DNA from: Onthophagus taurus
Taxonomy: Eukaryota; Arthropoda; Insecta; Coleoptera; Scarabaeidae
Length of the DNA stretch: 64,000 nt
Assembly: GCF_036711975.1 (NCBI RefSeq)
Contig: NC_091967.1
Coordinates: forward strand, 8,556,001-8,620,000
Direction of reading: 5' to 3'
Part shown: positions 48,601-60,917 of the stretch, piece after piece
Layout of the letters: each line of letters starts with the position of its first letter
Numbering within the stretch: the first letter of the stretch is position 1
Program-made: the position numbers and the translations under genes
Notes under the pieces: model-generated
What the model was told of the DNA's origin: nothing
Seen by the model: the letters and a program-made list of their open reading frames with translations, nothing else
Database searches by the model: none

Positions 48601-51600
48601 GGCAAAGAGGTACACAATCGAGAACCATCTACCTGACAAATGGTCCGCGAAGAAAGGCAAACCTTTCTCACGACCCGAGAGAACACTCAACAACAACGAT
48701 TCTCTCCTTCAAGTTCTTTTCTAACATTTTAAAGATAAATTATTTAACATGATATGACCCGATTTCTTTCCTTCCTGTTTATTTATTACAAATTTTTTTT
48801 TCGAAATCGATTTTTTTTTGCGATATGACGCCGCTCGGAGAGATATCAAGAGTTGAACGACCGGGTATCGCGTAAAAGCCGGCGATATTTGCTTCTTCTA
48901 CCTTTTTCACTTTACTAGTTGTAACATAGCGACGTGTCTACGGACAGCGACATGCGGAAGAAGAACAAGAAGTGAGAGATATGTTCGTTCCGTCAGTCAG
49001 TCACAAAAGAGAGACAATGGCTTCTTGTTACGGTACATTCCATTTACGGAGGTTGCTTCTCATTTAAATGTCTCTTTGGAAACAAGAAGATATTGGGAAA
49101 GAACTAGATTTTACAAAATTCACATCAGTATACTATGATACTGAAAATCAGTGGATTTACCATTTATGGCACATTTCTGTTTGAAGACCATCAAAATGTT
49201 ACAAAAGTTTCTTAGAATCTTAAAAATGTTTTTAAGAAGCAATTTTTTTTGCCCTATCTTATTGAAATATTCATTTTATATACAGCTTCAACGTGTGTAG
49301 GAGTTGGCTTTGGAAACAATGAATGAACAGAGAAAAAGAGAGAGAGAGAGAGAGAATCACGCGTGAATGGCCGACGCCTACTACGTGAACGTTCGAAAGT
49401 GGTCCGCGCAGTTTCCATTCAATGAGTTGTTGCTCTTTCGGTTGTACATATATTCGAATCTTTCTCTTTTTTTACATCGTTTATTTTTTGCCTTAATCTC
49501 TTTTCTATAATTAAACTTCTAATTTTCTTACTTTTCCATTCCACGTTTGGAATGGAATTTCTAATCGATGCGAACTTGTATTAACTCGCACGTGGGTGAA
49601 ACGTACGTGTGATAGCATAAAATCTTTCTCTCTTGTGTAGCGTAGCGTGTACGTATCCGATTTATCTTTCTAAAACGTAAATGGAAACGTCCGTTTTAAT
49701 TGTCCAGCTACCGCTAGAGACAACCAGTTGGTAATATGAAGACCGTAAAGGATTAATAGGCGCCGTAGATTGCGTTTAAATCGAATACGTTTCATCTTGG
49801 TGTTTAGTCTTTAGCTTTATTGATTTAAATTTAGGTATTATAGAATGGTTTTTGAACGATGCCAAGTGTACAGAAAAGTAACTACGATTCCAAAAGTAAA
49901 TCAGAAGAGTGTGTATTGTTTGGCAAAATCTGTTTGGCCAAAATATCATTTTCAAACTCTGCATTGAAGTAGTGTGAACTTTTGTTCAAACTCGTGGATA
50001 TGCGAAAGAGATTCCAGCGATGACACTGAAATGGCCAAATTACTAAATGGTTCTACAACAAGATGATCATGTCGCGTAGAGGAAGCTGACACATACGATT
50101 ACTTTTTGTATTGGCAAAAAAAGGCAACATCAAACATACTACCTCCTAACGTTTAGTAATTGGTTATTAAAATAATACACCCTGTATAATTATGTAGATA
50201 TTTTCTGTAAACATTTAGAAAGTATCTTTGGGGTGATGACCTACGAAAGCCGTTAATTGAAGAATAATATCCGTCAACGAGACCGCGACACATTCACAAG
50301 TAGACGACTAAGAGACGCGCGCGGGTGCTAAAACTGGAGAGACGCGGTTGTTTACTCGACTTTGAAGTGTCAACTCGACGTCTTTTTTTTGTTCATCTTC
50401 TCTATCTCGAAAGAGGAAGTCCTCGTTGAATTATTACGTAGTTCTAAAGGTTTCGAAGAAGACACGTTCTTTATGTTTTTTTCCGATTCTTTTAGCTCTA
50501 TCTTTTGTAGTCTTTTTATGGATAGTTTTTCCGAAAATCATTGTTTGATCTCTTAAGAAACAATTTACAAGTTCACAGCTGATTTGAATACGCCGCCATC
50601 TGGTTTCGTATGGGTTTAGAAACTCTATATATATTCCTACAATTCCTGTTGTGTTTAAGTTTTCCATACCCATTTGCGTTTCGTTTATTTTTGAAACACC
50701 AAGTGTTACAAAAAATGTTAATTACCATGGGGGTAGGAAACAGACAGGTGGATCGGTGGATAAACTGAGTTCGTTTCAAAATTTAATGATTATACGTAAC
50801 GGAAATCGTTAAAACACACTTTTTTTTGTATTGAAATGGTTTGTCGACCACACTCTTATTCCCCCATTTATTTCCAACAACGGTTATTTTTTGTCTAGAA
50901 TCAACAGGTCACAAATTTTAGGTCACCTTTAATTGTTAAATTGTGTAAATTCACAGATTAACACTGACAAGTAGCAGAAGTGTGATTCAACAAGATAGAG
51001 TTCTTTCTCACGATCTTCTTTCAGTATGATAATGGTTAGATAATTTATTTCCAAATAAATGAATAAGGCGAAGAGGATCTAACAAATAGTCAGATCGCCT
51101 AATTTAACGCCACAAGACTTTTTTCGATGGCATTATTATAACCCGAACCTTAAAGTTTAGAAGAACTTCGTGGAATTTCAGAAAACCAATACAATTCGTT
51201 ATTTTTTTCTGATTATAAAAATATGGGGTTAGATAGGTCTATTTTTTATTGTTTTAGAATAAAGCTAAAAATATGCTTTTTTCAGTAACATCATAATCAA
51301 CTATAGTTTGTATTTAAACTTTATGTTGTATCTCAAAAATTATCAGCTATGTTTAAAAATTTTTAACAGCAGTATATTCTACTCAAAAAAGTGTCTTAAG
51401 AAGGTATTAACCTCATTTCTCTAATTTCAAAAATAAACGAAATATGAGCATTTCTTGAAATCGCTAAAATTTCACTTTTTGGCTATAACTTAAAAACAAT
51501 GGAAGATAGAGATTTGGTCTTTGCGGGATTGGATTAGTCTCGGAAAAAGAGACCGAGATTTTTTTTTTCTAACTCTGATAGTTTCTGAGATAGCCTATAA

Positions 51601-54600
51601 TAACACCCAAATTTGTCCACCCTGTACATAACCCCAGGTATCTCAAAATCTTGACATTATGGTCCAGTTCTGACCTTGGATTATGATTCTACGCATAAAA
51701 TTACTTCGGAAATGATTCTCCGACAACAAAACCTTACAAATTGTGTTATTATTTTACTAACACAAAAAATAAAGATGCGACATCCAGTCTATAAATAAAC
51801 ATTTACAGGTAAAATTTACAAATTTTAATTTATTTTATTATTTCCTTACAAGTCAATTATTCAAATCAATATATTACGAGGTTAGAAGAAAATTTAAGGG
51901 TGAATTTTTTCGTAGATTCGCCGATGATTCATGATCCCTTTTCAACTGAAAAAAAAAGAACCTTGCGATGATGAATCACCTAATGGCGGTGAAACGGGAT
52001 AATCCCTTCTACCCTAGTTTTTGGTCCTGTGGGTTTATTCTGAGCCGGTCGTCCGTGACTTTTACTCTTCGAGAATTTAAAAATCTCTCTTTTGATCTTG
52101 CTGACTCATCTCATTATCGTCTTCGAAGTAATTTATTTAAAAAAATTATTAATTAAAAAGAATGTTGTGCTAATTTATTATAAAGAATAACCATTAAGTA
52201 CCGTAAAACAGCGCGGATATTGTAAAAAGAAACAATACCTCGTTTCACGCAAGGTGTACTGAATAGAGGCAGATTTTTTTTCTAAATGGATATTTCAATG
52301 CACAATGGTTTTATTATGACGGGAACCGATTCAAAGAACTTTACAGAAAAAGAGTAGGATGGAAAAAGAGAAATTGAGAGTGTCGATTTTTTGTTGACCA
52401 ACAAAAATAAGATGTTTTTCTTTTTTATTTTTAATGGTTATTTTAAGTTGTGGTATTTCTTTGAGATAAAACACCTGTGTTTCTTGGCACTATCTTAATG
52501 TTGTGGAAAGATGCCATTTTGAGGTTCTCTCGCAATTTTTGGTCGTTTTCAAACTTTCGCCGTTTCAGCTCGACGAGATGTTTCCACCGACCGTTTAAAA
52601 ATAGATACGATATGCGCGGAATGTCCCCTTCTTTCTCTCTTAGATAAAAAAAGGAATCGTATGAATCAAACCGAAACAATCTTTATTTTCAGAAATTACT
52701 TTCAAAGTACACACATTATAAACAATTTCGAAGTAAGAATTTGACCTAAAATGACTATCAACAAGTAGTCTTTTTGTTTTAGGTCACCTTTAAAAGTCAA
52801 ACTATGTAAAACTCATACATACAAAGAGGATAACACTCGTTTAACAAACTGTTATCTCTCCCAGACACATTCGAAACATTGTTTCGGTTAAAGAATATCA
52901 AATGAAGTCACGTCGTGACAGGAAATGAAATCGACATGACAAAACTTTCTACATTAATACAATATTATTAAAAAAAAATTGTTATAATTTATTTTTTTTT
53001 ATTTTTAGGGCATCAAATGGAGAAATAACAACAATCGAAGGCGGCGGCGGTCACGAAAAACCACGACTAACGCCATCTGCGCGTCAAGTGCACCCCGTTT
53101 CGGATGAAAAAACTCACGTCCTGGCCGCCTACGAAAAAAACGTCGTTGAAGTACGTTCGAAACGTGGGGCACCACCGCCCCCTATGATAGATTTAAATGC
53201 AAGTCCCCCGCCGTATCCGAAACGTGCTAGTTTAGAATCGAATCCGAGTCCGACAACCTACCCTTTAGCGCCGAATATCGTTGTAGAGGGCGGAAGGATC
53301 GAATTCGCTAAACAACCGTTAGATGGCGGCGGTTTCGTTTATGACGTTGACGTCGTGACGCCGCCTGCTACACCTCGACTTGGTGCTCGGATAACCGTTA
53401 CTAGAGGGCAGCAAACGATCGATGTTGAGGGTGATGATGAAAAGTGTGATGAAGTTAAGGTAGGTGGCGTGGATTTTTTTAAGTGAGCGGAAAGCTTTTT
53501 GATGTTTTTTTTTTAATGCTTTGTTCCTCATGAGAAAATGGAAGTCAATTAGCTTGACATTCCGGGCGTATCTCTTTTAAAAAAATGCCGACTTCAGATT
53601 GCTAAAAGGTCTTCTTGGAATTAAGTGCCCAATGTTGTTTTTAAATCGCGATTATTAATCCTGAAGTTTCTTTTTTGTTTATTTCCAATGTCAGGTGAGG
53701 TTGTAAATTTATTAAGCTAAACGATATAATAAGTTGAAAACATATTGAAAAAATTAACATAAGAAATGATAAACACAATATTTTAGGGTGTATTTAGATT
53801 ATTTATTTTTTTTCGCAATTTATTGATTTGTGAGTTGTGGTTTAGCGATCCTTTGTGTTATTTATACCCCAAAAATGTCGAGTAAATGACAAATGTTCGT
53901 AACCCGCACCTTGATTTTCGCTCTGTCCGGGCATTTCCCCTCGGTTTTTCGGGGAAATCGGCCGGAAAAACTGATAGCGTCATCGCTTGGAAACGGTATT
54001 AGATAGATGTTAAATCTCCCCGTACAGACCATTTTATTAGGAACATTATCCCATTTGAAAAAAAAAATCACTACGTTTTTATTACTTCACCTAGCGGTAA
54101 TTTTAGTAACTTGAAAATACCCTCAAGTGATTCCCCGAGGTCGTTTTTATAATGAATATTTTTATCTTAAATTTGTGCGATGAATAGTTTTGGATTTAGA
54201 TAGTTTTGAAAATGTATTTTTTTTTAAACACTCGGTATATACATCAAAGTAAATCTTTATAACTCAAAAACGGCTTTAAGTACGTTAATGAAATTTGTTG
54301 TATAGTTTTTGAATTATAATCTTTGAGACATATCAAATTTTGAGATAAATTCCTCAATCGGAATACTGATACTTTACCTGCTTCTAACTCTAACTGCCAT
54401 TTTTAATGGAAATAATCTAATAAAACTTGGAAAATCCATTTTGGCCGATGGTGATCTTCTACAAAGCATATCTACTATATATTAAAAATGTTCAAATATT
54501 AAATTTGGCTTAAATTGGAAATTTGAATCTTATTTAAAACCCTCATAAACTTACACAAATATTAATTTTTATAAACGCTGACTTCCATATAATCTTATAT

Positions 54601-57600
54601 TTACTCAGTCCACACCTAAAACGTTTACTAAAAAACCGCAACCCTCAACGTTTTTTATAATTAAAGATTCTTTAGGTCGATATAGCGGGTAAGCTTAAAA
54701 CCGTCTTTAATTTGAGAACTTAGTCCAGCGTAAAATTAACAACCGGCACGGTTTTTCTGGTACATTTCAATCGAAAGTACCAAGGGATGCTGTAAACGTT
54801 TCTATAAAGTCGCCATAAGATCGACCGCAAAATCTTGGTTAAAACGCTTTTTTTTACTTCTAACAAAGCCCGGGTGATTATGTAACTCTCTATTTCGCTT
54901 CTTAAGGGAGAAATAATTACGATAATTAACGCGTTGGCTTCGCGGTAATGACACGTTAATACCAGATGGCAAAGTTCCTTATAGGGGCGTCGAGAAACTT
55001 CGTTGAATGCTCTGTATCCTTCCTGAGGCTTGAAGTTGAAGCGCTATCCGAGTTGATGAATTTCGTCTCTAAAATCTTTCAAGCTTGAAAATAATTTGGT
55101 TGCAAACTGGTCTCGAGGACGAGATTTATTGGGTATTAAATCCTTTCTCCTTGAATTTGAAACGAAAAGCATCTGCGACAATCTATAAATTTTCAATTGA
55201 GGGTGGGGGTACGAAGTTTAGGATCGTTTTCAATTTAAAATAAATAAATAATTATTTTTGTAACTTGGAGAATTATTTTTCTTTCTTCGTTTAACTCACC
55301 CTCAACTTTCTTGTCATGTTTCAAATCGAATTACGAAACCGGCGACACAATCCCTCTCCAACTTCTAAAGATAATTAATCTTAACTGTAATTGTATGAAA
55401 GATGATTATTACCGTTAAAAGCTTTTTTGAATTCAATTAAATCACCCCTATAACTACAACACCCTGTATATCTCTTTATTATTGACTATGCATATTATAC
55501 CAATAGAATAAAATTTGAATATTCTTACTAAATACTGCTGTTCTTCCAGCAGTATTTAGTTTCCTATTGGCCATGTTTAATCTTCTATTAAGAGTATGGT
55601 GTTAATTAATTATTGTACCCGACGTCTTCAATGCAAATATGCAACCAAATACGCAAATCGCGTATTGCAATACCAATACTGTGATATTGGTTGCATACTT
55701 GCAATGATGACGTCTGGTACGATAATTAATTACACACTGTATGTATGTATATGTCTTTATTGTTGATTATGCACATCATACATATTATATTTATAACTTT
55801 ACAAGTCTTTTTAATAATTAAAGTTATGTGAGGGTCAAACCTATTTCCATTTTAAACCAAAAAGGTCTTGGTTTATTACAAAACCGTGTCCACGCATTTT
55901 AAACGTTCCCCTTCATGTATATATCCAGAAAGGGGTAAGGGTTTAGTTTACATAAATGCTTACAACCCCTAAAGTTACGTTATCATCCTTCCACTTGGAT
56001 TTAACTTTTCAACAAATTATCAGAAAATTTTAATTTTATAACATCTTTATTTTTCTTGTTAATTTATTGATTTGTGAAACTTGAATGGGGTGAGATCGGG
56101 TTCGTTAGTGTAAATTGAACGAAGGTGTGCAAATTGGAGCCGTTGACGTCCCGACCCCGTTCAATAATTGCATTTGGGGCTACGGGAAAAAGTTGCTAAT
56201 GAGTTAATTAGTCAGTGGCGTCATATGGCGTTTCTACTACGATCCGTGAGGATGAACGATTGAGAAGGGAGGATGAAAAGGGGTGGAGAAAAGTGCGCGG
56301 AAAATTGGCTTGGATTCAATTTAAAATGCAAATTGGACCGTTTCTAAAACAGTACCCGATCAATTCACGGGATTCATTCTCCCCTGTCGTGTTACGTTTT
56401 CGCTTCATTATAATCTTTACAAATCAATAGATTTAGAAACGAGAATTTTTTTTTGTTTCTCTCATTCAATACAATAACCCCATTAGTAGACCAAAATCAG
56501 GAAGCGAAAAGCCACCCCCTTTAGGACCTCGGGACAAGAGAAACATTACACAAATGAATCGAATGAAGGCACGGTGATTTACAGGATACAAGGGCGGAGC
56601 TTCTTCTTCGGACGGAAGAGGGCAAGTTAGAAGGTGGTTGGAGATGGGAAAAAAAGCTTAAGGGGAAATACGCGAAGGATAAAATAGGGGATCGGGAATA
56701 AAGGGATAAGGGGAAGGCGAGTGGATAACGTTTTGTGTCACGCCAACCGTATTAACGTTTTTTTTTTAAACAGTTTCCTATATTTTGATGAAAATACTAA
56801 AAGAAACGAAAAAATTGACGTTTAAAAAAATCGTTTCTCTCAAGCGATATATTTCAGTGTGGTTTATTAAATTTGTTTTCGGGGTGGTAACGATGTCCGA
56901 TAAGATATCCCCTAAACGTACCTGTCAAAATATATAATAGAATAAATTTTTCGTGTGGAAAAATAATGGGTGGAGTTAAAGGGGTGCTTTATTTTTTGTT
57001 AAAGTGAGAGAAACTTTTTTTTTGTTCGTTTTGGGGAGATCTGTTTTTAGAGGAGGATAATGAAGCACTTAGTGACGCCCTCTCTTGGGAGTTCTAGTCG
57101 TAATCCCGAATTCCATAACACGTTGTGGATTGTCTCTGAAATCCTTGGTCAGCTTTTGGTCAAACGCCCCCCATAAAAAAAGCTTCTTTCATCTTAAGAA
57201 TTGTTCGATGGGTTTTTTTTGGATTGTTATGTCGTTTAGAAAACGTATGGAAACTTTTTGGTCACTTACAGAAAGTTTTAAACACGATAATTGAATAATT
57301 AAAGCTTTTCGAAAGGATGTGTTTTGGGAGGATGTAATATTTGAAAGGAGTTAAAATTAAATGTTTTTGGCTCGGGTGGTTTGTTTTATACATATTTTAC
57401 CAATCGATATTGGAGGCGGTATTATTTTATATGGAAGCAGTATGTAGTTTGATATGTTTTCTGCCAGCAGTTTTCAGTTTTCTGATGGTAATATTTACTC
57501 AATTATTACGAGTATTTTAGCTTCAAGCTGTAAGTATTTCAGCAATATCTAGGTATCTATTAGTAATATTTAGTCCTATGACAACGTTATATGGTCCGCT

Positions 57601-59036
57601 GTTAATGTTGCCACAAGATTTAATTTGACAATTACAATCTCTAGCAGTACCATCTAATCTTTTGCTAGCAGTACCATTCTGTTACCAGTAATATTCTACT
57701 TCCTATTAGCAGTATATGGTTTTTCTAACGGTATCTACTCTTCTACAAGCAAGGTGTATGTTTTTTCCAGCAATGTCCAGTATTCTATTAGCAGTATCAA
57801 ATTTTTGCCATCAGTATCTACCCGTTTAGTAGCAATATCTAGTCATTCCAGCAACGTCTAGTCATCTACAAGCAGTGTTTAGCCCCCTACAAACAATATC
57901 TTGTCTTCTGTCATATATCTACTAGACGTTTTATAATTATATCCGTTTCTAGTCCGTCATAAAACAATACTATTTGCAACCAAGGTAGGGGTGATCTTCC
58001 ACATAGCATATCTAGTATACATTTATTGTATATTCTTCATTGAACTAAAACTAGATCTAGAACTAGAAAGTTTCGGGTTTTAACCGTGCGTCTTCAGACG
58101 TAAAAATGTTATAATAATGAAAATTTTAATGAGCAAAATTAATTTTAATGAGGAATAAGAGAAAAGACTGTAATAAAAGAATTTCGAATATAAGGATCAT
58201 TAGTTATTTTCTCTTGGGTCATATAAAATAAAATCCTCAAAATGGGGGGAAGACACAAAAGGGGATGGAAAAGAGGAGGATGTCGTTTTTCCACAAACAT
58301 TTTCGTCTAGTTAGCGTCAGGGTTTGGCGTTAGTTGTCCGTCAGATCAAGAATGAAATTCACCCCCTATTGTTACACCAATGAGAAGAAATTCATCTCTT
58401 TCCAAACTTTTATCCTCCACATTTATTTATTTGTTTTTTTTTGAGAAAAGAATAAAAATCAATACAACAAAATTTATTTTAATCCGATCTTGAAATGATC
58501 TTAATTTAGATGCAATCAATTAGCATTATCGTGAAATAAAAGTAAAGGAAGATTCTTCTCCGCCTTAATAACAAACAACATCTTCTCCATAACCACCTAT
58601 CTCCCTTTCTCTTCCTTCGATTTCGATTCTCTTTCGATTTTCAAGACTTGAACGTCTACTTACAAACGTGTACGCGTCTATTTATAACCGCTAATTGTAG
58701 TTCTCGCTCGTATGTATACGCTTTGTCGGTAGATGGCGGCACCGATATCCGGTCTTATCTATCGAGAAAATCGCTTCCACGCTTTCTGTTACGCAACTTT
58801 AACAACTATTACCCAACCCAAACCCGCTAGCAGCTTGTTCAAACTTAGCTACCGTAAATTGTTTATGTAAACATTTTATGTGTTATTGTAAATGTAAATA
58901 CCTACAATTTTTAATTTTGTTATAGGAACAATTGGAGATTAGAGTTTTAGAATTAGAGACGGCCTTGGAGATGGCAAGAAAAACTGAGTTGAAGGACAAG
59001 CAGGCCTTGGCGAAAATTCAGCGCCAATTGTCAAGG
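36658..59036 (+). CDS. [12 protein letters not shown] proline-rich, coiled-coil protein (N-terminal three exons; gene continues past the window)
   Basis: Exon 1 is 36658-36695 (MFGVLKRRWKPK...), exon 2 is 53009-53459 and exon 3 is 58926-59036; phases 2, 0, 0 join them in frame to about 200 residues. Exon 1 is very basic. Exon 2 has a polyglycine spot (IEGGGGHE), then a long disordered Pro-rich part with GAPPPPMIDLNASPPPYPKR, SLESNPSPTTYPLAP and DVVTPPATPRLGARITV, suitable for SH3 or WW partners. Exon 3 is a heptad coiled coil, EQLEIRVLELETALEMARKT followed by ELKDKQALAKIQRQLSR. The donors are AG|GTAAGA, AAG|GTAGGT and AGG|GTGAGT. Reading on through the exon 2 donor gives only seven residues before a stop. 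The pattern suggests a cytoskeletal or signalling scaffold; I do not recognise it. No later exon was found by 64000. Intron 1 is 16.3 kb. Confidence 0.72.
37478..37790. mobile_element. Foldback MITE copy, right arm lost
   Basis: The left arm TATACCGGGAATTTCATATA and ACTTGCACTGTCCCAC match the copy at 17437 closely. The internal CTAGTGTTAATTCTA and CTAGAACTAGAAAC units follow. Only the first part of the right arm (GATGTTGCATTACGTG) remains. Confidence 0.7.
38770..38964 (-). CDS. Small cysteine-containing protein, 64 aa, nested gene of unknown function
   Basis: Single exon. The protein starts with an acidic-basic helix MSEEEMKYRIKTEIVKLRKF and ends in a short cysteine-bearing part (VCGKDK, FLCGSEYFPCDY, GGICVCKR; five cysteines). 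It has no signal peptide, so it is probably cytoplasmic, and the closely set cysteines could bind metal. Codon use is protein-like and the ATG context is AATTATGTC. A decayed copy of its first part lies upstream at 39275-39350, which supports it as a genuine unit that duplicated. It lies antisense inside the giant intron. I do not recognise the family. Confidence 0.5.
   Translation of the reverse strand: MSEEEMKYRIKTEIVKLRKFEETVCGKDKPEKERKSPFLCGSEYFPCDYSITSDINGGICVCKR
39262..39350 (-). pseudogene. Decayed partial duplicate of the nested small gene
   Basis: The minus strand has ATGAGTCATTTTGTAGGAAA, then CGTATTAAGAAGGAAATTAT and AAGGAAGTTAAAG. These line up with the start of the gene at 38964 (CGTATTAAAACGGAAATTG, AGGAAGTTCGAAG). 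The frame has a stop and the cysteine part is absent. Flanking GTGCCAAC followed by TAATTAGT/TAACTAAT is also shared, near 39062 and 39221, so a local duplication is likely. Confidence 0.5.
40640..41570. repeat. Diverged tandem repeat, period about 255-265 bp, built of short AGTATCTAGTCTTCT-like words
   Basis: GGAACCAGTTTGCAGTCTTC at about 40856 and GGAAACAGTTTGTAGTCTTC at about 41119 mark a 263-bp period. TAGTTTTTAATCTGTTG and TAGTATATAATCTGTTTG, at about 40792 and 41046, mark 254. Smaller words of about 20-30 bp recur throughout. Related DNA is found at 45900-46240, 47120-47360 and 57420-57960. Confidence 0.7.
42470..42701. mobile_element. Palindromic MITE, copy 1 of an inverted pair
   Basis: The element ends are GGTTAATCTTAAAT on the left and GGAGATTAAGC on the right, with inner arms ATCCTTTGAAATGATACC and GGTTCATTTTAAAAGAT. 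It matches the DNA at 45676-45905 in inverse orientation over about 230 bp with few mismatches. Confidence 0.75.
45676..45905. mobile_element. Palindromic MITE, copy 2 of an inverted pair
   Basis: Starts GCTTAATCTCCATTAAAAAT and ends AAGATTAACCCCAGAAAATC. It is the inverse of 42470-42701, about 3 kb away. Its outer end directly touches the Harbinger-like element that begins at 45902. Confidence 0.75.
46582..46704 (+). pseudogene. Remnant resembling the N-terminus of a Harbinger transposase
   Basis: A 40-codon frame, MAEKLATDREKYCHMSLLRD then LRDNNPDDFRNYLATKYNET. The SLLRDLRDNNPDDFRNYL part resembles the LxxELRxxDPxxFxxYL entry segment of Harbinger/HARBI1-type transposases. It ends in a stop, and the rest of a transposase is missing. 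Resemblance judged by eye. Confidence 0.4.
46896..47111 (-). pseudogene. MADF/Myb-SANT-like DNA-binding domain remnant
   Basis: The 71-codon frame contains YFKKVDPNVDRELVSKKLQS then MRGTFRRKLKKFEKFKRSGV and SSDDQYTCQV. This follows the second and third helices of MADF domains (VxxKxxxLRxxYxxELKKxxxSxKSGxGxDDxY). The first helix and the WYF segment after the acidic DD are absent. Such proteins accompany transposases in Harbinger elements. Confidence 0.55.
49337..49355. repeat. (AG)n microsatellite
   Basis: An uninterrupted AG run of about nine to ten units, beside a GC-richer block (CGCGTGAATGGCCGACGCC). It could lie in an alternative promoter, but no start site was identified. Confidence 0.8.
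55595..55742. mobile_element. Palindromic mariner-like MITE, shorter copy
   Basis: Inverted arms with GTTAATTAATTATTGTACCC on the left and GGTACGATAATTAATTACAC on the right, both bordered by TA. It is the same family as 15393-15559, with a trimmed left inner arm. Confidence 0.75.
57420..57960. repeat. Diverged block of the AGTATCTAGTCTTCT repeat family
   Basis: Contains GTTTTTCTAACGGTATCTAC, CAGTATTCTATTAGCAGTAT and CCATCAGTATCTACCCGTTT. These are the same words as the right arm of the Harbinger-like element, about 10 kb away. No coding remnant is present here. Confidence 0.7.
58033..58100. repeat. Short CTAGTTCTAGG-family fragment
   Basis: Has TTATTGAACTAAAACTAGAT then CTAGAACTAGAAAGTTTCGG and GTGCGTCTTCAGACG, matching the ends of the units in the array at 8500-9225. 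Confidence 0.6.
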
Positions 59037-60484
59037 GTGAGTGTTTTTTTTTTGATGAAGTAGTCGCGTCCTTTTGTTTCCGAGCGTTCATCTGCATAGG
59101 GAGAGAAAGGATCGATAGAGAGCGCGACGATCGCAGCGGTTGCGGCAGCAACGGCGGCATTTCTCGATTGTTTGTCTTTCGTTTGTTTGTTATAACCCGG
59201 ATCTAACTTAAACCGGAAGCTATATTAGTTTTCCGAAATATTAGTGTACCAACGAAAATTTAATTAATCCAGACTTTATTCAAAAACTTTTTTAGTTTCA
59301 TTCTATCGATTGTCGAAATTTTCCGTTAGGTGGCGTGACCGTGCACGATAAATAAAATTTTCTAGGGTAACCCCGTAAAAACAGGGTTGCGTTGTTGATA
59401 ATTACGGCTGGTAGCATGCGAAAAAAAGGGAAAGTTACGTATTCATTGGACTTTCCTGGTTTGGTGTCTTAAAATAGGGGGCGCGCGTGACTCACAAGGA
59501 AAATACACCTTTTTCTTTCATCATCTTTTTTGCTTTAACTTACATAATTATTAATATTTATAAAATACGACTTAATAAGTAATGAGAGTGGAGAAAGGGG
59601 GAAGAGGGGGTGGTTTAAAGTCCAATTATCTCGTTGAAACAAAAGGATCTTCTCCACCACCTTATCATTTGTCATTAGAACGTCGCGAAGGGAAACTTTA
59701 GTAAACCTCCCTGGTTAGTGTTACTGAAGTACGAGTGGGGGAGAGGAGTTAAAACGGTAAAACCCGGTGGTTTTAGGGAAACGGAAGTAGGGGGAGATGT
59801 AGAAACCCTCGGCAATCACTCAAAGAAAACCATTTCCGACTCTAAGCAGTTTGAAATTAAAGCGAGAAAAACGAAATTTGAAAAGAAAACACTATATATC
59901 AAAAATTTTTTTTCATTTTGATGAACGTTTTTTTTTTTTTTTACGTTTTATAAATGTAAAAGTTATTTCCCGTTTTACAATTTTACGATTCAATTTTAAA
60001 AAGGTAAAAAGGGTTTCTATACCGGGGGGTCCACATTGAAATGAACGTCGCATCCTGTCTAGACTCAGTCCGTATTCAGCCGTTCGTTTTAAACGGAGAA
60101 ATCTTAATAAATACGAACCGGGAGCTCCGTGGGGTTAATAAATTTTGCGACGACGTCGACGTCAATAAACTCGCGCTTATTAAACGTTATTAAACGCGCA
60201 CGTGTTTCTCACCTAACATTTACTATTTAAACGATTTCACCAGATAATAAAGAAGTCGTTTTAATGATTATAAAGTATACTTTTTAAGTTCGATTAATTC
60301 TAATGATTTTCATAAATAACAATAATATTTATTAATTATGTAAATTATCGGGTCGATTGCAAAGATAAATTTGAATAAGCTTCTTTTTATGGCTCTTTGA
60401 TATTCAAATCAAGATGATTTTATTTAGCACCAATTCTTATACGTTTCAACTACTGCAATAAAAATATACAACAATCTAGCGCTG

Positions 60485-60645
60485 AATTACAATTAAAACT
60501 AGACCTAGAATCATTCCGGTTTAGCCATCTTGAGAGACGCACGGCTAAATCCGATTGATTCTAGTTCTGGGTCTAGTGTTAGTTCTAGTTGCACTAGCAC
60601 TATCACTAGAACTAACACAAGACCTAGAATAGAAACGTTCGGACT
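60485..60645. repeat. CTAGTTCTAGG palindromic units
   Basis: Two inverted units flank a hairpin TTTAGCCATCTTGAGAGACG / CACGGCTAAA. It is nearly identical to the array in TESK intron 1, 51 kb away. Confidence 0.75.
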
Positions 60646-60917
60646 CTATTTCCAAAACCAATGATCATAAGAATCTCGATTTTTTCAGTTTCAGTAAGCG
60701 TCATTATTACTTTCTTCCTTATCGAACAGTCAATAATTAAAAAATAACCAGTAATGGATAAACAGTAAGATCAAATAACAACGAATAGCGATGGATAGCA
60801 ACAATTAATAACGAATAACAATGAATAACAACAATTAACACAAGGAACTCCACAATACTACTCAAAATAATCTCATTACCGCACAATAAACTGTTTCAAA
60901 TCGAATTTTGACACTTG

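Larger units (their letters stand above)
36696..53008. other. Giant first intron (16.3 kb) of the coiled-coil gene
   Basis: No exon of the host gene is supported here. Contents: a foldback MITE at 37478, a nested small gene at 38770, tandem repeats near 41 kb, an inverted MITE pair, and a Harbinger-like element. GC-richer islands without coding frames at about 44250-45000, 48300-49060, 49360-49640 and 50270-50390 are candidates for enhancers or alternative promoters. The last has a compact run GACGCGCGCGGGTGC. 51200-51650 is low-complexity AT-rich DNA ending in CCACCCTGTACATA, a border common in insect DNA transposons. Confidence 0.45.
53460..58925. other. Second intron of the coiled-coil gene (5.5 kb)
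   Basis: No exon is supported. A palindromic MITE lies at 55595-55742 and a tandem-repeat block at 57420-57960. GC-richer unexplained islands at 54880-55080, 56090-56420 and 58580-58840 have no convincing frame. 56570-56760 is purine-rich (GGAAGAGGGC, GGGGAAGGCG). Confidence 0.45.

Noticed and set aside
48890-49080. Possible alternative first exon with ATGGCTTCTTGTTACGG
   Set aside because: There is an initiator-like TCAGTCAGTC upstream, but the frame ends after 17 codons without a donor that would join exon 2.
53319-54071. Minus-strand frames overlapping and downstream of exon 2 of the coiled-coil gene
   Set aside because: The first is a shadow of the real exon; the second has no conservation pattern or splice context.
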